Counted from the stretch's first letter, positions 47,763 through 55,950 are shown. The stretch is DNA of 64,000 bases from an uncultured Prochlorococcus sp. (GCA_902565305.1 CACFEJ010000005.1:1-64000), one strand, 5' to 3'. Translations and numbers: made by a program. Notes: generated by a model from the letters alone, not told the origin.

Positions 47763-47945
47763 TTAATATTCTCCCCACCTTTTACCAATATCAAAACCCC
47801 ATTCAGTGGTTAATTTAATTACTTCATCATGATTCTTGCATTTTGAAAGGGATAACTTTTTACTAGGATTATTTTTTATTAGCTCAGCAATTTGCTTCAG
47901 TTGCTCAATTTTTTTTAGAAAATTAGTTAGATCTTTATCTGACAT
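47763..47945 (-). CDS. Nif11-domain protein
   Basis: A 60-residue Nif11-family protein: an N-terminal helix with LKKIEQLKQIAELIKN, then the C-terminal half with VIKLTTEWGFDIGKRWGEY. In other Prochlorococcus, Nif11 domains form leaders of lanthipeptide precursors. Here there is no double-Gly cleavage site and no Cys/Ser/Thr-rich core, so it is a stand-alone Nif11 protein rather than a precursor. Confidence 0.82.
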   Translation of the reverse strand: MSDKDLTNFLKKIEQLKQIAELIKNNPSKKLSLSKCKNHDEVIKLTTEWGFDIGKRWGEY

Positions 47946-47949
47946 TTAT

Positions 47950-48057
47950 CTAGGAAGTAAATTTTTGATCATAAGTAAATATGTAATAAAGAACCCAGCC
48001 AACACCAATAATAAGAATTGCAATCATTATATTTACTGACCAAACTACTTCTATCAT
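47950..48057 (-). CDS. Tiny membrane protein
   Basis: A 35-residue ORF, ATG at 48057: a single helix through most of its length (MIEVVWSVNIMIAILIIGVG), then a short tail TYDQKFTS. Its stop is 4 nt from the Nif11 start, so the two are probably cotranscribed. Unknown function. Confidence 0.55.
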   Translation of the reverse strand: MIEVVWSVNIMIAILIIGVGWVLYYIFTYDQKFTS

Positions 48058-48182
48058 GTAATTTTTTTATATATTTTTAATATATCCAAAATTTAAATTA
48101 AATTAACCGTTAATAATTTAAATCTAGAACAATACACTACTACTACTAGGTATATAGAATAGTCATAAATAGTTTAAAAATT

Positions 48183-48362
48183 ATGGGAGAAGCTAAGAGA
48201 AGGGAAGAGTTAGGCTTACCACCAAGAGAAAAGAAAAAGGAAAAGCAAACATCGAAAAATCAACTAAACAAAATTTTAAATAAATATCCTTATTTACCTT
48301 TCATTTTAGGTTTTTCATTACTAGCAATATTAATTATCGATTTACTTAATTACTACAAATAG
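48183..48362 (+). CDS. DUF2839 membrane protein
   Basis: A 59-residue protein with the MGEAKRREELGLPPR start that identifies DUF2839, a cyanobacterial family. A very basic linker and one C-terminal helix (about residues 38-55) follow. Function unknown. Confidence 0.82.
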   Translation: MGEAKRREELGLPPREKKKEKQTSKNQLNKILNKYPYLPFILGFSLLAILIIDLLNYYK

Positions 48363-48447
48363 ATATATAAAAAGGGGATAGTTTTAGCAGAAGAGAAGAT
48401 TATCTTCGCAATTGCGAAATTATTTTTCCATAATAAAAATAAAACTC

Positions 48448-48633
48448 ATGAAACCGATTAACACCTCATGCTCCTTAATTTTAGGGGTACTAACTTTGTT
48501 TTCAATATCTAATGCAAATGCAGGTGGCTGCAGTTCTCATAGTGAGAAGATGGCAGAAATTGAATGCTTGTCTGATGATAAAAAATGTATAGAAGCGAAA
48601 GAAAAAGAATCACTATACAAAGTTGAGGCCTAA
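48448..48633 (+). CDS. Small secreted Cys/His protein
   Basis: A 61-residue protein with a signal peptide (cleavage after NANA) and a mature part GGCSSHSEKMAEIECLSDDKKC. The ATG at 48448 is chosen over an upstream in-frame TTG (48412) because it starts a normal signal peptide. Pattern GGC-x2-H and a later Cys pair match the 34563 protein. The next gene starts right after its stop. Confidence 0.7.
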   Translation: MKPINTSCSLILGVLTLFSISNANAGGCSSHSEKMAEIECLSDDKKCIEAKEKESLYKVEA

Positions 48634-48933
48634 ATGTTTGATAATCTTGGAACTGCTCTAGTACAGGCATTAGGCTTCTTTGCTGTTTTTGGTTTTTTTG
48701 TATATCAAACTTTATTCGCAGATAGCAAACCCAAAAATTCAAACTCAAATCCTAAAAAAACAAAGATTTCCGACAAAAAAGAATCAATTAAAAAAGAACC
48801 TAAAAAAGGCTTATTTAACAGAAAATCTAAACCTGTTGAAGAGAATTTAACAGTCAAAAAGAGATTATTTGGGAGAAAAAAAGAAGTTAGTAAAGAAGAG
48901 ATTAAACCTAAGAAAAAAGGTTGGTTTAAATAG
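48634..48933 (+). CDS. Membrane-anchored Lys-rich protein
   Basis: A 99-residue protein with an N-terminal helix (about residues 8-30) and a very basic tail with three copies of a K(K/R)xLFxRK-like motif (KGLFNRKSK, KRLFGRKKE, KGWFK). It starts immediately after the preceding stop. It may bind nucleic acid or anionic lipid at the membrane; that is inference. Confidence 0.6.
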   Translation: MFDNLGTALVQALGFFAVFGFFVYQTLFADSKPKNSNSNPKKTKISDKKESIKKEPKKGLFNRKSKPVEENLTVKKRLFGRKKEVSKEEIKPKKKGWFK

Positions 48934-49019
48934 GTAAAGGTATTAAAACTCTTTTTTGATATCTTTTATACAAAAACTTTTTTTAGTAACTTTATAATTT
49001 ATAGTATATAAAATTCAAA

Positions 49020-49154
49020 ATGAACCATAGAGAAATCACAAAAAAATATAGCGATTTACTTAACAAGGCTGAGTTTGCTACTGGACGTAAGGAAGTTGTT
49101 GGTCTTTTAAAAAAAGCTGCCAAATTGAAATCTCAGATTGAAATCAATTATTAA
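49020..49154 (+). CDS. Small basic helical protein
   Basis: A 44-residue ORF, ATG at 49020: MNHREITKKYSDLLNKAE, then RKEVVGLLKKAAKLKSQIEINY. Predicted amphipathic helices. The codon pattern is coding-like. Not recognised, though small conserved proteins with this look are common in the genus. Confidence 0.55.
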   Translation: MNHREITKKYSDLLNKAEFATGRKEVVGLLKKAAKLKSQIEINY

Positions 49155-49239
49155 ATCTTAAAATTAGTTTAATTCTAAATGTAAAAAATTTTTTTAAATA
49201 AGTTTTTACATGAGATAATCTGCATAGATTATTTTTCTT

Positions 49240-49419
49240 ATGAATAAAAAAGGTTATACGACTGAAAGCGGTGGTAGACAAAATGGTTTTGCAATTGAAC
49301 CAGAAATTAACCCTATATCAGAAGGCGAATCAAAGAAATCCATATTTTTATTTATTGGAATATTATTACCTTTTCTAATAGGAGGTTTTTATTATTTAAG
49401 GACTCTGAATATATTCTGA
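49240..49419 (+). CDS. Tiny membrane protein
   Basis: A 59-residue ORF, ATG at 49240. The polar N-terminus contains ESGGRQNGFAIEPE, reminiscent of HLIP N-termini, and is followed by one C-terminal helix (about residues 34-52). It lacks the HLIP ExxNGRxAM chlorophyll-binding motif, so it is not a high-light-inducible protein. Confidence 0.55.
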   Translation: MNKKGYTTESGGRQNGFAIEPEINPISEGESKKSIFLFIGILLPFLIGGFYYLRTLNIF

Positions 49420-49423
49420 TATT

Positions 49424-49603
49424 TTATAAGCCATTTTTAGCAATATATTCTTCTGAGCTAACTATATCTTGCATTAGGCTCTCTGATGAAGGATTAAATC
49501 CATTTTGCTCTAAAAAAGATTTAACCTTTTCAAATTTTTGCTGAATTTTTTTTGTATATGGAGTTGTCATCAAATAATCATCTTTTTCTGTTGAATAGTT
49601 CAT
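49424..49603 (-). CDS. Small soluble protein, hypothetical
   Basis: A 59-residue ORF, ATG at 49603: MNYSTEKDDYLMTTPYTKKI, then a helical region KFEKVKSFLEQNGF and ESLMQDIVSSEEYI. Looks like a small helical domain. It is convergent with the 49240 gene, with 4 nt between stops. Unknown. Confidence 0.55.
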   Translation of the reverse strand: MNYSTEKDDYLMTTPYTKKIQQKFEKVKSFLEQNGFNPSSESLMQDIVSSEEYIAKNGL

Positions 49604-49750
49604 TTGATTAACGGATTACTTTTACAATTAAATTTTGCAAAATATGCTATTGCTAGTGAAGTTATAAATATTACATAAATAATTAAATAGTAATAAATAC
49701 TTATAATTACTTATAAATTGTTTGTGTGAGATCGCTATTAGTTGATTTTT

Positions 49751-50038
49751 TTAAAGAGTACTTATAGTAACTAGTTCCATTAAATCTCTGGACTGCAGAT
49801 ATTTTTGAAATACTTCAGAATAAAATGCTTTTTTAGCAGCAAATTTTGATTCGAATTCTATTACTAATCCAAGCTGCCCTCCGTCCCATTCATTTGAGGT
49901 TGATTCTTGTACTAAATCTCTTTTTACTATTACTCCTCCGACAGATTTAATCCAAGGTAATACTGTCCTTATATATTCCAGAAATAAATCAGCATTTGGA
50001 ATTGAAATTTTCTTTAGCCAATAACTCTTTGTCATCAA
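49751..50038 (-). CDS. DUF1330 dimeric alpha-beta barrel protein
   Basis: A 95-residue ferredoxin-like protein of the DUF1330 / dimeric alpha-beta-barrel group. It has the conserved blocks YWLKKISIPNADLFLEY, GGVIVKRDL and VIEFESKFAAKKAFYSEVFQ. Function unknown; related folds include monooxygenase-like and stress proteins. Start is MM; either Met is possible. Confidence 0.78.
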   Translation of the reverse strand: MMTKSYWLKKISIPNADLFLEYIRTVLPWIKSVGGVIVKRDLVQESTSNEWDGGQLGLVIEFESKFAAKKAFYSEVFQKYLQSRDLMELVTISTL

Positions 50039-50113
50039 ATCAACATATTCTGGGTAGAATATAGCACATGGAGGTAAGTATTTATCCTTATCTATATACT
50101 CAGCGGTTATTAA

Positions 50114-50656
50114 ATGGAATCCGAAGATGATTTATTAAATTTACTTCTTAAATCTCCAAATTCAGAGAGTATACAGACTATTGCCGAACAACTTGAAATT
50201 GACCATAATTTTTCCTTTAGCAAAGATAGAAATGATTTACAAGGTGTTTGGGAGCTTAGGTGGAGTAGTTCTAATAGTCCCTTTTTAAAATATTCTCCTT
50301 TTATTGATAATCTTCAAATTCTTGATCCCTTAAATTTAACTGGTCTTAATTTACTTAAGCCTAGAGGAATAAAATCAATTATTGGTACTGGTATTTTAAT
50401 AAGACTTAATTACATAAATGAAAAAAAAATTGGGGTCAAATTTACACATGCTGGTGTTATAGGTCCTAAATTCGGAAGAAAAAATATAAAGGCTATGAAA
50501 GAAATAAATAATGAACAATTAGGGTGGTTAGAGATAACTTATTTAAGTAATAATCTTAGAATCTGCAGGGGTGATAAAGGAACATTATTTGTTCTAAGAA
50601 AAATAAATTCACCGACTTTATTCGAGAATTTTAAGGAATTTATTAAAATCTATTAA
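50114..50656 (+). CDS. PAP/fibrillin-family protein (short)
   Basis: A 180-residue fibrillin-type protein. The motif LQGVWELRWSSSNSPFLKY is near residue 41 and a C-terminal block is near LRICRGDKGTLFVLRK. It is a lipid or carotenoid binder of the thylakoid membrane by family. Shorter than the 46907 paralogue and missing its N-terminal extension. Confidence 0.85.
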   Translation: MESEDDLLNLLLKSPNSESIQTIAEQLEIDHNFSFSKDRNDLQGVWELRWSSSNSPFLKYSPFIDNLQILDPLNLTGLNLLKPRGIKSIIGTGILIRLNYINEKKIGVKFTHAGVIGPKFGRKNIKAMKEINNEQLGWLEITYLSNNLRICRGDKGTLFVLRKINSPTLFENFKEFIKIY

Positions 50657-50665
50657 AAATAGAAA

Positions 50666-50959
50666 TTAATTCTTTATCCAAATAGACTTTAATACGAAAT
50701 AAATTGGTAAATATTTAAAAGATTCTTTAGGTATTTCATAACTTAAGAATTTTAGTGCTTCTTCTAACCAGTAACCAATATCAAATCCTAAAAGAATTTT
50801 TTCTACAACAAACCAAAATTCTTTATCAAAAATAATTCTGAAGTTTAAGTAAATATATTCCCAATGAAAGGTATTCCAGTATTGAGTTAAAAATGAGGAC
50901 AAAATAAGCCAAAGTGATATAAATATAAAACTTTTAAGAAATTTATAAAATTTTTTCAT
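50666..50959 (-). CDS. Membrane protein, hypothetical
   Basis: A 97-residue protein with an N-terminal helix (residues 8-25) and an aromatic-rich second half (FWFVVEKILLGFDIGYWLEEAL). A tiny 23-codon ORF upstream ends in TGA overlapping this start as ATGA. No family recognised. Confidence 0.55.
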   Translation of the reverse strand: MKKFYKFLKSFIFISLWLILSSFLTQYWNTFHWEYIYLNFRIIFDKEFWFVVEKILLGFDIGYWLEEALKFLSYEIPKESFKYLPIYFVLKSIWIKN

Positions 50960-51027
50960 ATACCAGCAACTTTATTATTGAATTTCAAATATCCTTTATT
51001 ATTATTAGGATCAAATTTTATTTCCAT
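50956..51027 (-). CDS. Candidate 23-codon upstream ORF
   Basis: ATG at 51027 opens MEIKFDPNNNKGYLKFNNKV and the stop TGA overlaps the ATG of the 97-aa gene by the ATGA arrangement seen at other coupled genes here. It could be a leader ORF or chance; its length makes this weak. Confidence 0.2.
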   Translation of the reverse strand: MEIKFDPNNNKGYLKFNNKVAGI

Positions 51028-51090
51028 GAAATATATCCAAAAAGATATAAAAATATTGAGAAAATAGTAAATTTTCGTTGAATTAATAAT

Positions 51091-51216
51091 CTATTCTTCT
51101 TTTTTTAGATTCTGTGCCTTTAGATTTTTATTTTTAAGAAAAAATCCTAAAAACAGAAAAGCAAAATATATTATTAAACTTATGCCAAAAATTAAAACTA
51201 TCTTTGAAATATCCAT
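51091..51216 (-). CDS. Tiny membrane protein
   Basis: A 41-residue ORF, ATG at 51216: one helix (MDISKIVLIFGISLIIYFAF) followed by a basic tail (KNKNLKAQNLKKEE). Unknown; typical micro-membrane protein. Confidence 0.5.
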   Translation of the reverse strand: MDISKIVLIFGISLIIYFAFLFLGFFLKNKNLKAQNLKKEE

Positions 51217-51334
51217 GAATGATTTTTTAACATAAATTACAGCATTTTTTGAAATGTTTTATCTATGGTAATGATTTTTCATTTATCACGATAACGAGCT
51301 TCAATTATTAAGCTAATAATATTATTTAAATTAT

Positions 51335-51739
51335 ATGCAAGTAGCTTTTGCCTGGAGCCTTTGTCTATCAGTTGGTGTTGTTTTATTATCAATTATTCCA
51401 TTAACTTTAGGGCGAGTTAAAGCGGGATATTCTGTTGAAAATATGTCTGCTCCGAGGGCTTTATTCGATGAATTACCTTCTTTTGGAAAAAGAGCAGTTT
51501 GGTGTCATCAAAATTGTTGGGAAAGTATTTCCCTACATGCACCTGCATGTCTTCTTTGTTTGATTACTTTAACTGACTCTAATATTGCAATAATTGCAGC
51601 TTTGATTCATCCTATTTTTCGTTTTTTATATATTGGTGCATATGTATTTAATATCCCAATAGCTAGAGGTTTAATGTGGGCCTCAGGAATTTTTACCACA
51701 CTTTTGCTTTACAAAGAAGGCTTAACACAATTGATATAA
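51335..51739 (+). CDS. MAPEG-family membrane protein
   Basis: A 134-residue four-helix protein of the MAPEG group (microsomal glutathione transferase / FLAP type). Conserved features are the NMSAPRALFDELP loop, AVWCHQNCWESISLHAPACLL, and the HPIFRFLYIGAYVFNIPIAR block. It may conjugate glutathione to lipophilic substrates, but the bacterial members are poorly characterised. Confidence 0.88.
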   Translation: MQVAFAWSLCLSVGVVLLSIIPLTLGRVKAGYSVENMSAPRALFDELPSFGKRAVWCHQNCWESISLHAPACLLCLITLTDSNIAIIAALIHPIFRFLYIGAYVFNIPIARGLMWASGIFTTLLLYKEGLTQLI

Positions 51740-51744
51740 ACTAT

Positions 51745-52614
51745 TTAAACAATAAACTTTTCTAAATCTTTTAATTGATATTCATTGATTAGTTCCACTT
51801 TATTTGATTTTGCTAGTTGATAAGCAGACTTTGTAAAGCCAGATTTTGAGACTATTATTGCATGTGTGCCTTTCCAAAATATTTTACCAGCTGAAATCTC
51901 CTGTACTGCTTTATTTCCAATGGCTTTTTTATGATCTTTGCATTGAATACATATTCTCAAATCATTTATTGACGCAATTAAGTCAACCCCTTGATCTCCT
52001 GTATTAGGGGTTTCTTTTACTTCCCAGCCATTTTGTTTGAGAATTTCCATACAATGATTCTCAAATCTAATACCTTTTTTGTAGTTTTCATTGTTTTTAC
52101 TTGAGTAGTTTTTTTCTATTAGGTTTAAGCATGATTTCTCTATTTGACTTGCTATGAATACAAACCAATCTTCAGTCTCGAGCTTTCTAATAGATCCAAT
52201 TATCTCATCATCAATAGTAGGATTTTCATTACAGTATGATCTCCACTTTTCGAAAAATAATTCCATACTGCCAAATTTTTTTAAAATTACTTTTTCCCAG
52301 AAGTATGGTATACCCTCTTTAAATCGCTTGGATCCATTTAATATATTATTCTCAATAGCTTTTTCATCAAGAGGCGGATTGCCAATCCATTTTTTATAAT
52401 CCTCGTTACCGTAGGCATCTATTTCCCTTAATCTGATCCTCTCCTCTAACAAATTGTATCTGTTTTCTTCTATCAAATTATTAATTGTTTGAATAAAGAA
52501 ATTGGAATTTAAGGCATTATTTAATTTAAACTTTTTCTTTTTAATCTGATAATCCCTTGCAATTATAAAAATTAAAAAAATGATAAAAATAATTAAAATA
52601 AAAAAAATTTTCAT
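51745..52614 (-). CDS. Membrane-anchored Mrr-type endonuclease
   Basis: A 289-residue protein with an N-terminal hydrophobic anchor (residues 3-18), a helical middle, and a C-terminal PD-(D/E)XK nuclease of the Mrr_cat type. The active site shows Asp211 in GDQGVDL and Gln224-x-Lys226 in CIQCKDH. The family cleaves DNA, some members only methylated DNA. No methyltransferase gene is near. It could also act on foreign DNA entering at the membrane. Confidence 0.85.
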   Translation of the reverse strand: MKIFFILIIFIIFLIFIIARDYQIKKKKFKLNNALNSNFFIQTINNLIEENRYNLLEERIRLREIDAYGNEDYKKWIGNPPLDEKAIENNILNGSKRFKEGIPYFWEKVILKKFGSMELFFEKWRSYCNENPTIDDEIIGSIRKLETEDWFVFIASQIEKSCLNLIEKNYSSKNNENYKKGIRFENHCMEILKQNGWEVKETPNTGDQGVDLIASINDLRICIQCKDHKKAIGNKAVQEISAGKIFWKGTHAIIVSKSGFTKSAYQLAKSNKVELINEYQLKDLEKFIV

Positions 52615-52633
52615 CTAAGATTTTATTTTCGAT

Positions 52634-52885
52634 CTAAAAAGTTTTTGTTTTTCTAATAACAAAATTATTTTTTGTTATTACTGAAGATTCATTTACTTCA
52701 AACCCATTAATTGCTGATATTTCTCCTTTTATCCCTTCTAATGTTAATTGCTCGATAATGCCTTTTATTACTTCATCCTCGACCAATTTTCTATCAATTC
52801 TTTCAGGTGTAATATCTGTAAGCCATTTTGAGGTCTTTTTTTTTACAACTTCTGTAGGGTTAGTTATTTTTAAGTAGATAGCCAT
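52634..52885 (-). CDS. Small hypothetical protein
   Basis: An 83-residue soluble protein with a mixed alpha/beta pattern: ITNPTEVVKKKTSKWL, then VEDEVIKGIIEQLTLEG and a final beta strand NNFVIRKTKTF. Not recognised. It lies 18 nt upstream of the Mrr gene on the same strand and might be cotranscribed with it. Confidence 0.55.
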   Translation of the reverse strand: MAIYLKITNPTEVVKKKTSKWLTDITPERIDRKLVEDEVIKGIIEQLTLEGIKGEISAINGFEVNESSVITKNNFVIRKTKTF

Positions 52886-52925
52886 TTTTTAAGTCATTCA
52901 GTTGAATTATAAGCATTAAATCTTC

Positions 52926-53123
52926 TTAACTTTTATTATTGTCATTACTTTCCCACTCAAGAAATTGAAAAACAAAAATTGCAAAGATAGAGAAAAATAC
53001 TATGAACAACCCTAACCATCCTATAAATTTGTGCTCTGTAAACAGATTTGTAAGCATTGATTTTTCTTGATATCTTGATTCCATTTCATATTGATAAGAA
53101 TCAATAACTTGAAATATATTCAT
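52926..53123 (-). CDS. Small membrane protein, hypothetical
   Basis: A 65-residue protein with one helix (about residues 34-54), a polar N-terminus and the tail EWESNDNNKS. Unknown. Confidence 0.5.
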   Translation of the reverse strand: MNIFQVIDSYQYEMESRYQEKSMLTNLFTEHKFIGWLGLFIVFFSIFAIFVFQFLEWESNDNNKS

Positions 53124-53165
53124 AATTAATAATTTAATAAATCATTCAATTGGCGAATAATAATT

Positions 53166-53585
53166 TCAACCGTTTAACTTAGTAAAGGCTTCCGATAGGA
53201 ATTCTGGCCTTTTCCTTATTATAGAAAAATTCAGTTTATTTATTAAGACTAAATTGACTTCTGCAACCGTTAAGATTTCATTTTTCTTGTTAAGAAATTT
53301 TGAAATTATATTAATCCTAGGACTTTTATCAATGTTGAATTCACTCTCGATTATTATTTTTTCACCAAGAAATAAAGGAGATTTATATTTTATTGAAGTA
53401 TTAATTAAAGGTAAATCTAAGCCATTTTTAGTTAGTTCGAAATAACTTATACCTACTTCTGAAAGTGCATTTATTCGGCTTTCTTCAAGCCAATTAAAAT
53501 AATTACCGTGCCACATTACGCCTGCATGATCTGCATGTTGAGGTAAAACAATTTTTTCTATTTTCCAAACTGGTTTTGAGTTCAT
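53166..53585 (-). CDS. 4HBT hot-dog thioesterase (DHNA-CoA hydrolase type)
   Basis: A 139-residue acyl-CoA thioesterase of the 4-hydroxybenzoyl-CoA family. The active-site block HADHAGVMWHGNYFNWLEES includes Asp19 and Glu34-Glu35. In cyanobacteria this subfamily hydrolyses 1,4-dihydroxy-2-naphthoyl-CoA for phylloquinone, the photosystem I cofactor, which is the most likely role. Confidence 0.85.
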   Translation of the reverse strand: MNSKPVWKIEKIVLPQHADHAGVMWHGNYFNWLEESRINALSEVGISYFELTKNGLDLPLINTSIKYKSPLFLGEKIIIESEFNIDKSPRINIISKFLNKKNEILTVAEVNLVLINKLNFSIIRKRPEFLSEAFTKLNG

Positions 53586-53691
53586 CTTTTATCTAAAAAA
53601 TATTTTTATTCAATGAAAAAAACTTATTTTGATATTGTAGATTAATTTTCTTTATTAACATAAGAATCACCAAAACTATATTTATAAAGTT

Positions 53692-53928
53692 ATGTTTAAT
53701 CGTAAAAATAGAAGTAGAAAAATGAAGAAGATTTTTCAATGGGAAGAATATTTAAATTGGAAAAATATGTCAAAGGAACAAAAATTAAATTTCAAGAGGG
53801 CTTGCTTATTCCCATTTTTCGTCTATATAGTTTATGTTTTTCTTAATCAGTACTCCTTGGCAATTCTTTTGTTACTAGCTCTTTATTTTTTAATTAGATT
53901 TAAAAATAGAAATAAGTTGGGAAGATGA
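53692..53928 (+). CDS. Small membrane protein, hypothetical
   Basis: A 78-residue protein. A very basic N-terminus (RKNRSRKMKKIFQWEEYLNW) is followed by two adjacent hydrophobic stretches near residues 40-70. An internal Met (residue 11, 53722) could be an alternative start. Unknown. Confidence 0.55.
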   Translation: MFNRKNRSRKMKKIFQWEEYLNWKNMSKEQKLNFKRACLFPFFVYIVYVFLNQYSLAILLLLALYFLIRFKNRNKLGR

Positions 53929-54030
53929 ATATTTTTTTATTTTTATTTATTTAGATTTGTTTTAAAGTTATCTATTTTCTCTAAATAACCTTATTGGCAT
54001 ATGACAATAGTATTAGATAAAATTATTTTT

Positions 54031-54267
54031 ATGAAAAGAATTATTTTGTTTTTTTGTGTATTAGTTTTTTCAATATTTTCTAATACGAATAATTTATTAG
54101 CAAAAGAAATTGAAAATAATATTAAAGAGAATATTTCTACTGAAATTGAAGAAGTTAAGCCTGATAATAAAAAAAATAATATTTCTAATTCTTCAGCAGA
54201 AGATATTTTTGGAGATGAACAAACTTTTCCATTCGTAGCAGGTTTAGGGAAAAATGCTGCCCATTGA
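54031..54267 (+). CDS. Small secreted acidic protein
   Basis: A 78-residue protein with a signal peptide (cleavage near LLA-KE). It is then polar and acidic, ending DEQTFPFVAGLGKNAAH. The frame extends to an ATG at 54001, but the ATG at 54031 directly begins the KR + hydrophobic signal and is preferred. Function unknown; the FPFVAGLGKNAAH end looks like a conserved picocyanobacterial tail. Confidence 0.65.
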   Translation: MKRIILFFCVLVFSIFSNTNNLLAKEIENNIKENISTEIEEVKPDNKKNNISNSSAEDIFGDEQTFPFVAGLGKNAAH

Positions 54268-54305
54268 TTTTAAGGTTCTTGATAATTTAGAAAAAGATTT
54301 TTTTA

Positions 54306-54476
54306 ATGCTAATGAATGGTCTTAGGGTCCTAGAACTTTCTGAAGCACTTGATGTTGATAGCTCCGACTTACTAGCTGTTTGTGCAATTCTAAAAATAAA
54401 AGCCACATCTAGATTAAGCATGCTTTCATTTGACGAATGTAAAAAGATAACTGATTACTATGAAAATAAAAATTAG
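54306..54476 (+). CDS. Stand-alone IF2 N-terminal-like mini-protein
   Basis: A 56-residue ORF, ATG at 54306 or 54312. The sequence GLRVLELSEALDVDSSDLLA, then ATSRLSMLSFDECKKI resembles the IF2_N helical domain (RVxELAKEL..S..LI.....), which in initiation factor IF-2 sits at the N-terminus. Only one such domain is present, with no G domain. It might bind RNA or a ribosome site. Confidence 0.55.
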   Translation: MLMNGLRVLELSEALDVDSSDLLAVCAILKIKATSRLSMLSFDECKKITDYYENKN

Positions 54477-54495
54477 AATTTTTTTTTAAAGTATT

Positions 54496-54753
54496 TTATT
54501 TTTTAATGTTTTTAATCATTGATACTAAAGTTGAATGAATCTCTTCTTCAGATATTTCATTTTTAAAATTGATAATTGCTGATTGACCATCGTAATTGAT
54601 TTTTATATAACTATTATTAATTTCTTCCATATAAGCATTCTCAAATCTTGATATCTTCCCATAATGAATAAGATATTTGTGCACTGAATCTATGTGATCA
54701 TTGTTCATGTGATCACAAACTCTTTTACTTGTTTCTTTACTAATAATTTTCAT
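54496..54753 (-). CDS. DUF2470 protein
   Basis: An 85-residue protein with the DUF2470 motif VCDHMNNDHIDSVHKYLIHYG, as found at the C-terminus of haem-utilisation HugZ/pyridoxamine-oxidase-like proteins. Here it stands alone. Haem or tetrapyrrole binding is possible by family, not shown. Confidence 0.8.
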   Translation of the reverse strand: MKIISKETSKRVCDHMNNDHIDSVHKYLIHYGKISRFENAYMEEINNSYIKINYDGQSAIINFKNEISEEEIHSTLVSMIKNIKK

Positions 54754-54777
54754 TTAAAAAATAAATTTGTTTTAAGC

Positions 54778-55779
54778 TTATCTATTTTTTTCATTATTCA
54801 AAGTTTTAATCATTTTAATTATTAAATTTTTAACTTCATTTTTATCAACAGCTCTTACCAAGTTATTTCTCAAATTTGATGCTCCTTTAAAGTCTTTGCA
54901 TGTCCATGAGATATGTTTCCTTGCAATTAGCAATCCATGATCTCCTTTTTCTTTTATTAATTCATCAAGATGATCAATAATTAAATATAGCTTTTCTTCT
55001 GTGTTTGGTTCTTTAAAATTTTTATTTTCTCTAAGGGCATAATCTATTTCTCCTATTTTCCATGGAGATCCTAAAATTCCTCGTCCAATCATTACACCAT
55101 CAGCATTTGTTTTTTTTAAACAATTAAGAGCGTCATCTGAATTTTTGATATCTCCATTAGCAATTACTGGAATTTCCAACAACTTTTTAAGTCTCCCGAT
55201 CATTTCCCAATCTGACTTGCCTGAAAAACCCTGTTTTCTAGTTCTCCCATGAAGTGTGATCATCGTTGCTCCCGCATCTTGAAGTTTAAATAAGAAATCC
55301 TCTATATTTTCTTCTTTACTATCCCATCCGAGTCGTGTCTTTACTGTTACTGGAACCCTAACAGCTTTTACGACATTTTTAACTAATTCTATAGCAAGTT
55401 TTCGGTCTTTAATTAAGGCACTGCCTCCACCTTTTTTTGCAATTTTTTTTACTGGACATCCCATATTTATATCAATTAAGAAAGCTCCAGAGTCCTCAGC
55501 TTGTTTTGCAGCTTCAGAAACAGCATATGGTCTATTATCAAATATTTGTACTCCAACTGGACCTTCTTCTCTATCTATTTGATTGATTTTTTGTGTGCCA
55601 TATCCTTTTTTAAGACTTGTGGCATTTATCATTTCTGTAAAAAGTAAAGAGTTTGGAGCCCATTTACGTACAATTCGTCTAAAAATATTATCTGTAACTC
55701 CTGCTAATGGCGATAGCATTACCTTACTCGTAATTATCCTGTTAACTCCCCTTCCTTTTAGCCTTATATTTGAAGACAT
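54778..55779 (-). CDS. dus: tRNA-dihydrouridine synthase (DusB type)
   Basis: A FMN-dependent reductase of uridines in tRNA, 333 aa. It has the N-terminal VMLSPLAGVTDNIFRRI, the catalytic Cys108 in DINMGCPVKKI, and the phosphate-binding VIANGDIKNSDDA and DGVMIGRGILGSPW. Full length for the family. Confidence 0.94.
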   Translation of the reverse strand: MSSNIRLKGRGVNRIITSKVMLSPLAGVTDNIFRRIVRKWAPNSLLFTEMINATSLKKGYGTQKINQIDREEGPVGVQIFDNRPYAVSEAAKQAEDSGAFLIDINMGCPVKKIAKKGGGSALIKDRKLAIELVKNVVKAVRVPVTVKTRLGWDSKEENIEDFLFKLQDAGATMITLHGRTRKQGFSGKSDWEMIGRLKKLLEIPVIANGDIKNSDDALNCLKKTNADGVMIGRGILGSPWKIGEIDYALRENKNFKEPNTEEKLYLIIDHLDELIKEKGDHGLLIARKHISWTCKDFKGASNLRNNLVRAVDKNEVKNLIIKMIKTLNNEKNR

Positions 55780-55950
55780 ATAATTTTAAATTTATTTAAT
55801 CTTTCTTTATTATAAATTCAGATATGGAGCTATTTTTATATTTTCTATCTATTTCTTAATTTATAAGGAGTGCTTTTACTTAAATAGGCCTAATTGATTA
55901 CTTTATTTGCTAGTTTATGATGAGTTGAAATTTAAAAAAGGAAATTTTTC

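Noticed and set aside
48412-48447. Extended N-terminus from TTG for the secreted Cys protein
   Set aside because: The ATG at 48448 gives a standard signal peptide; the extension would put polar and basic residues before it without need.
49240-49419. High-light-inducible protein (HLIP)
   Set aside because: The N-terminus looks HLIP-like, but the ExxNGRxAM chlorophyll-binding motif is missing.
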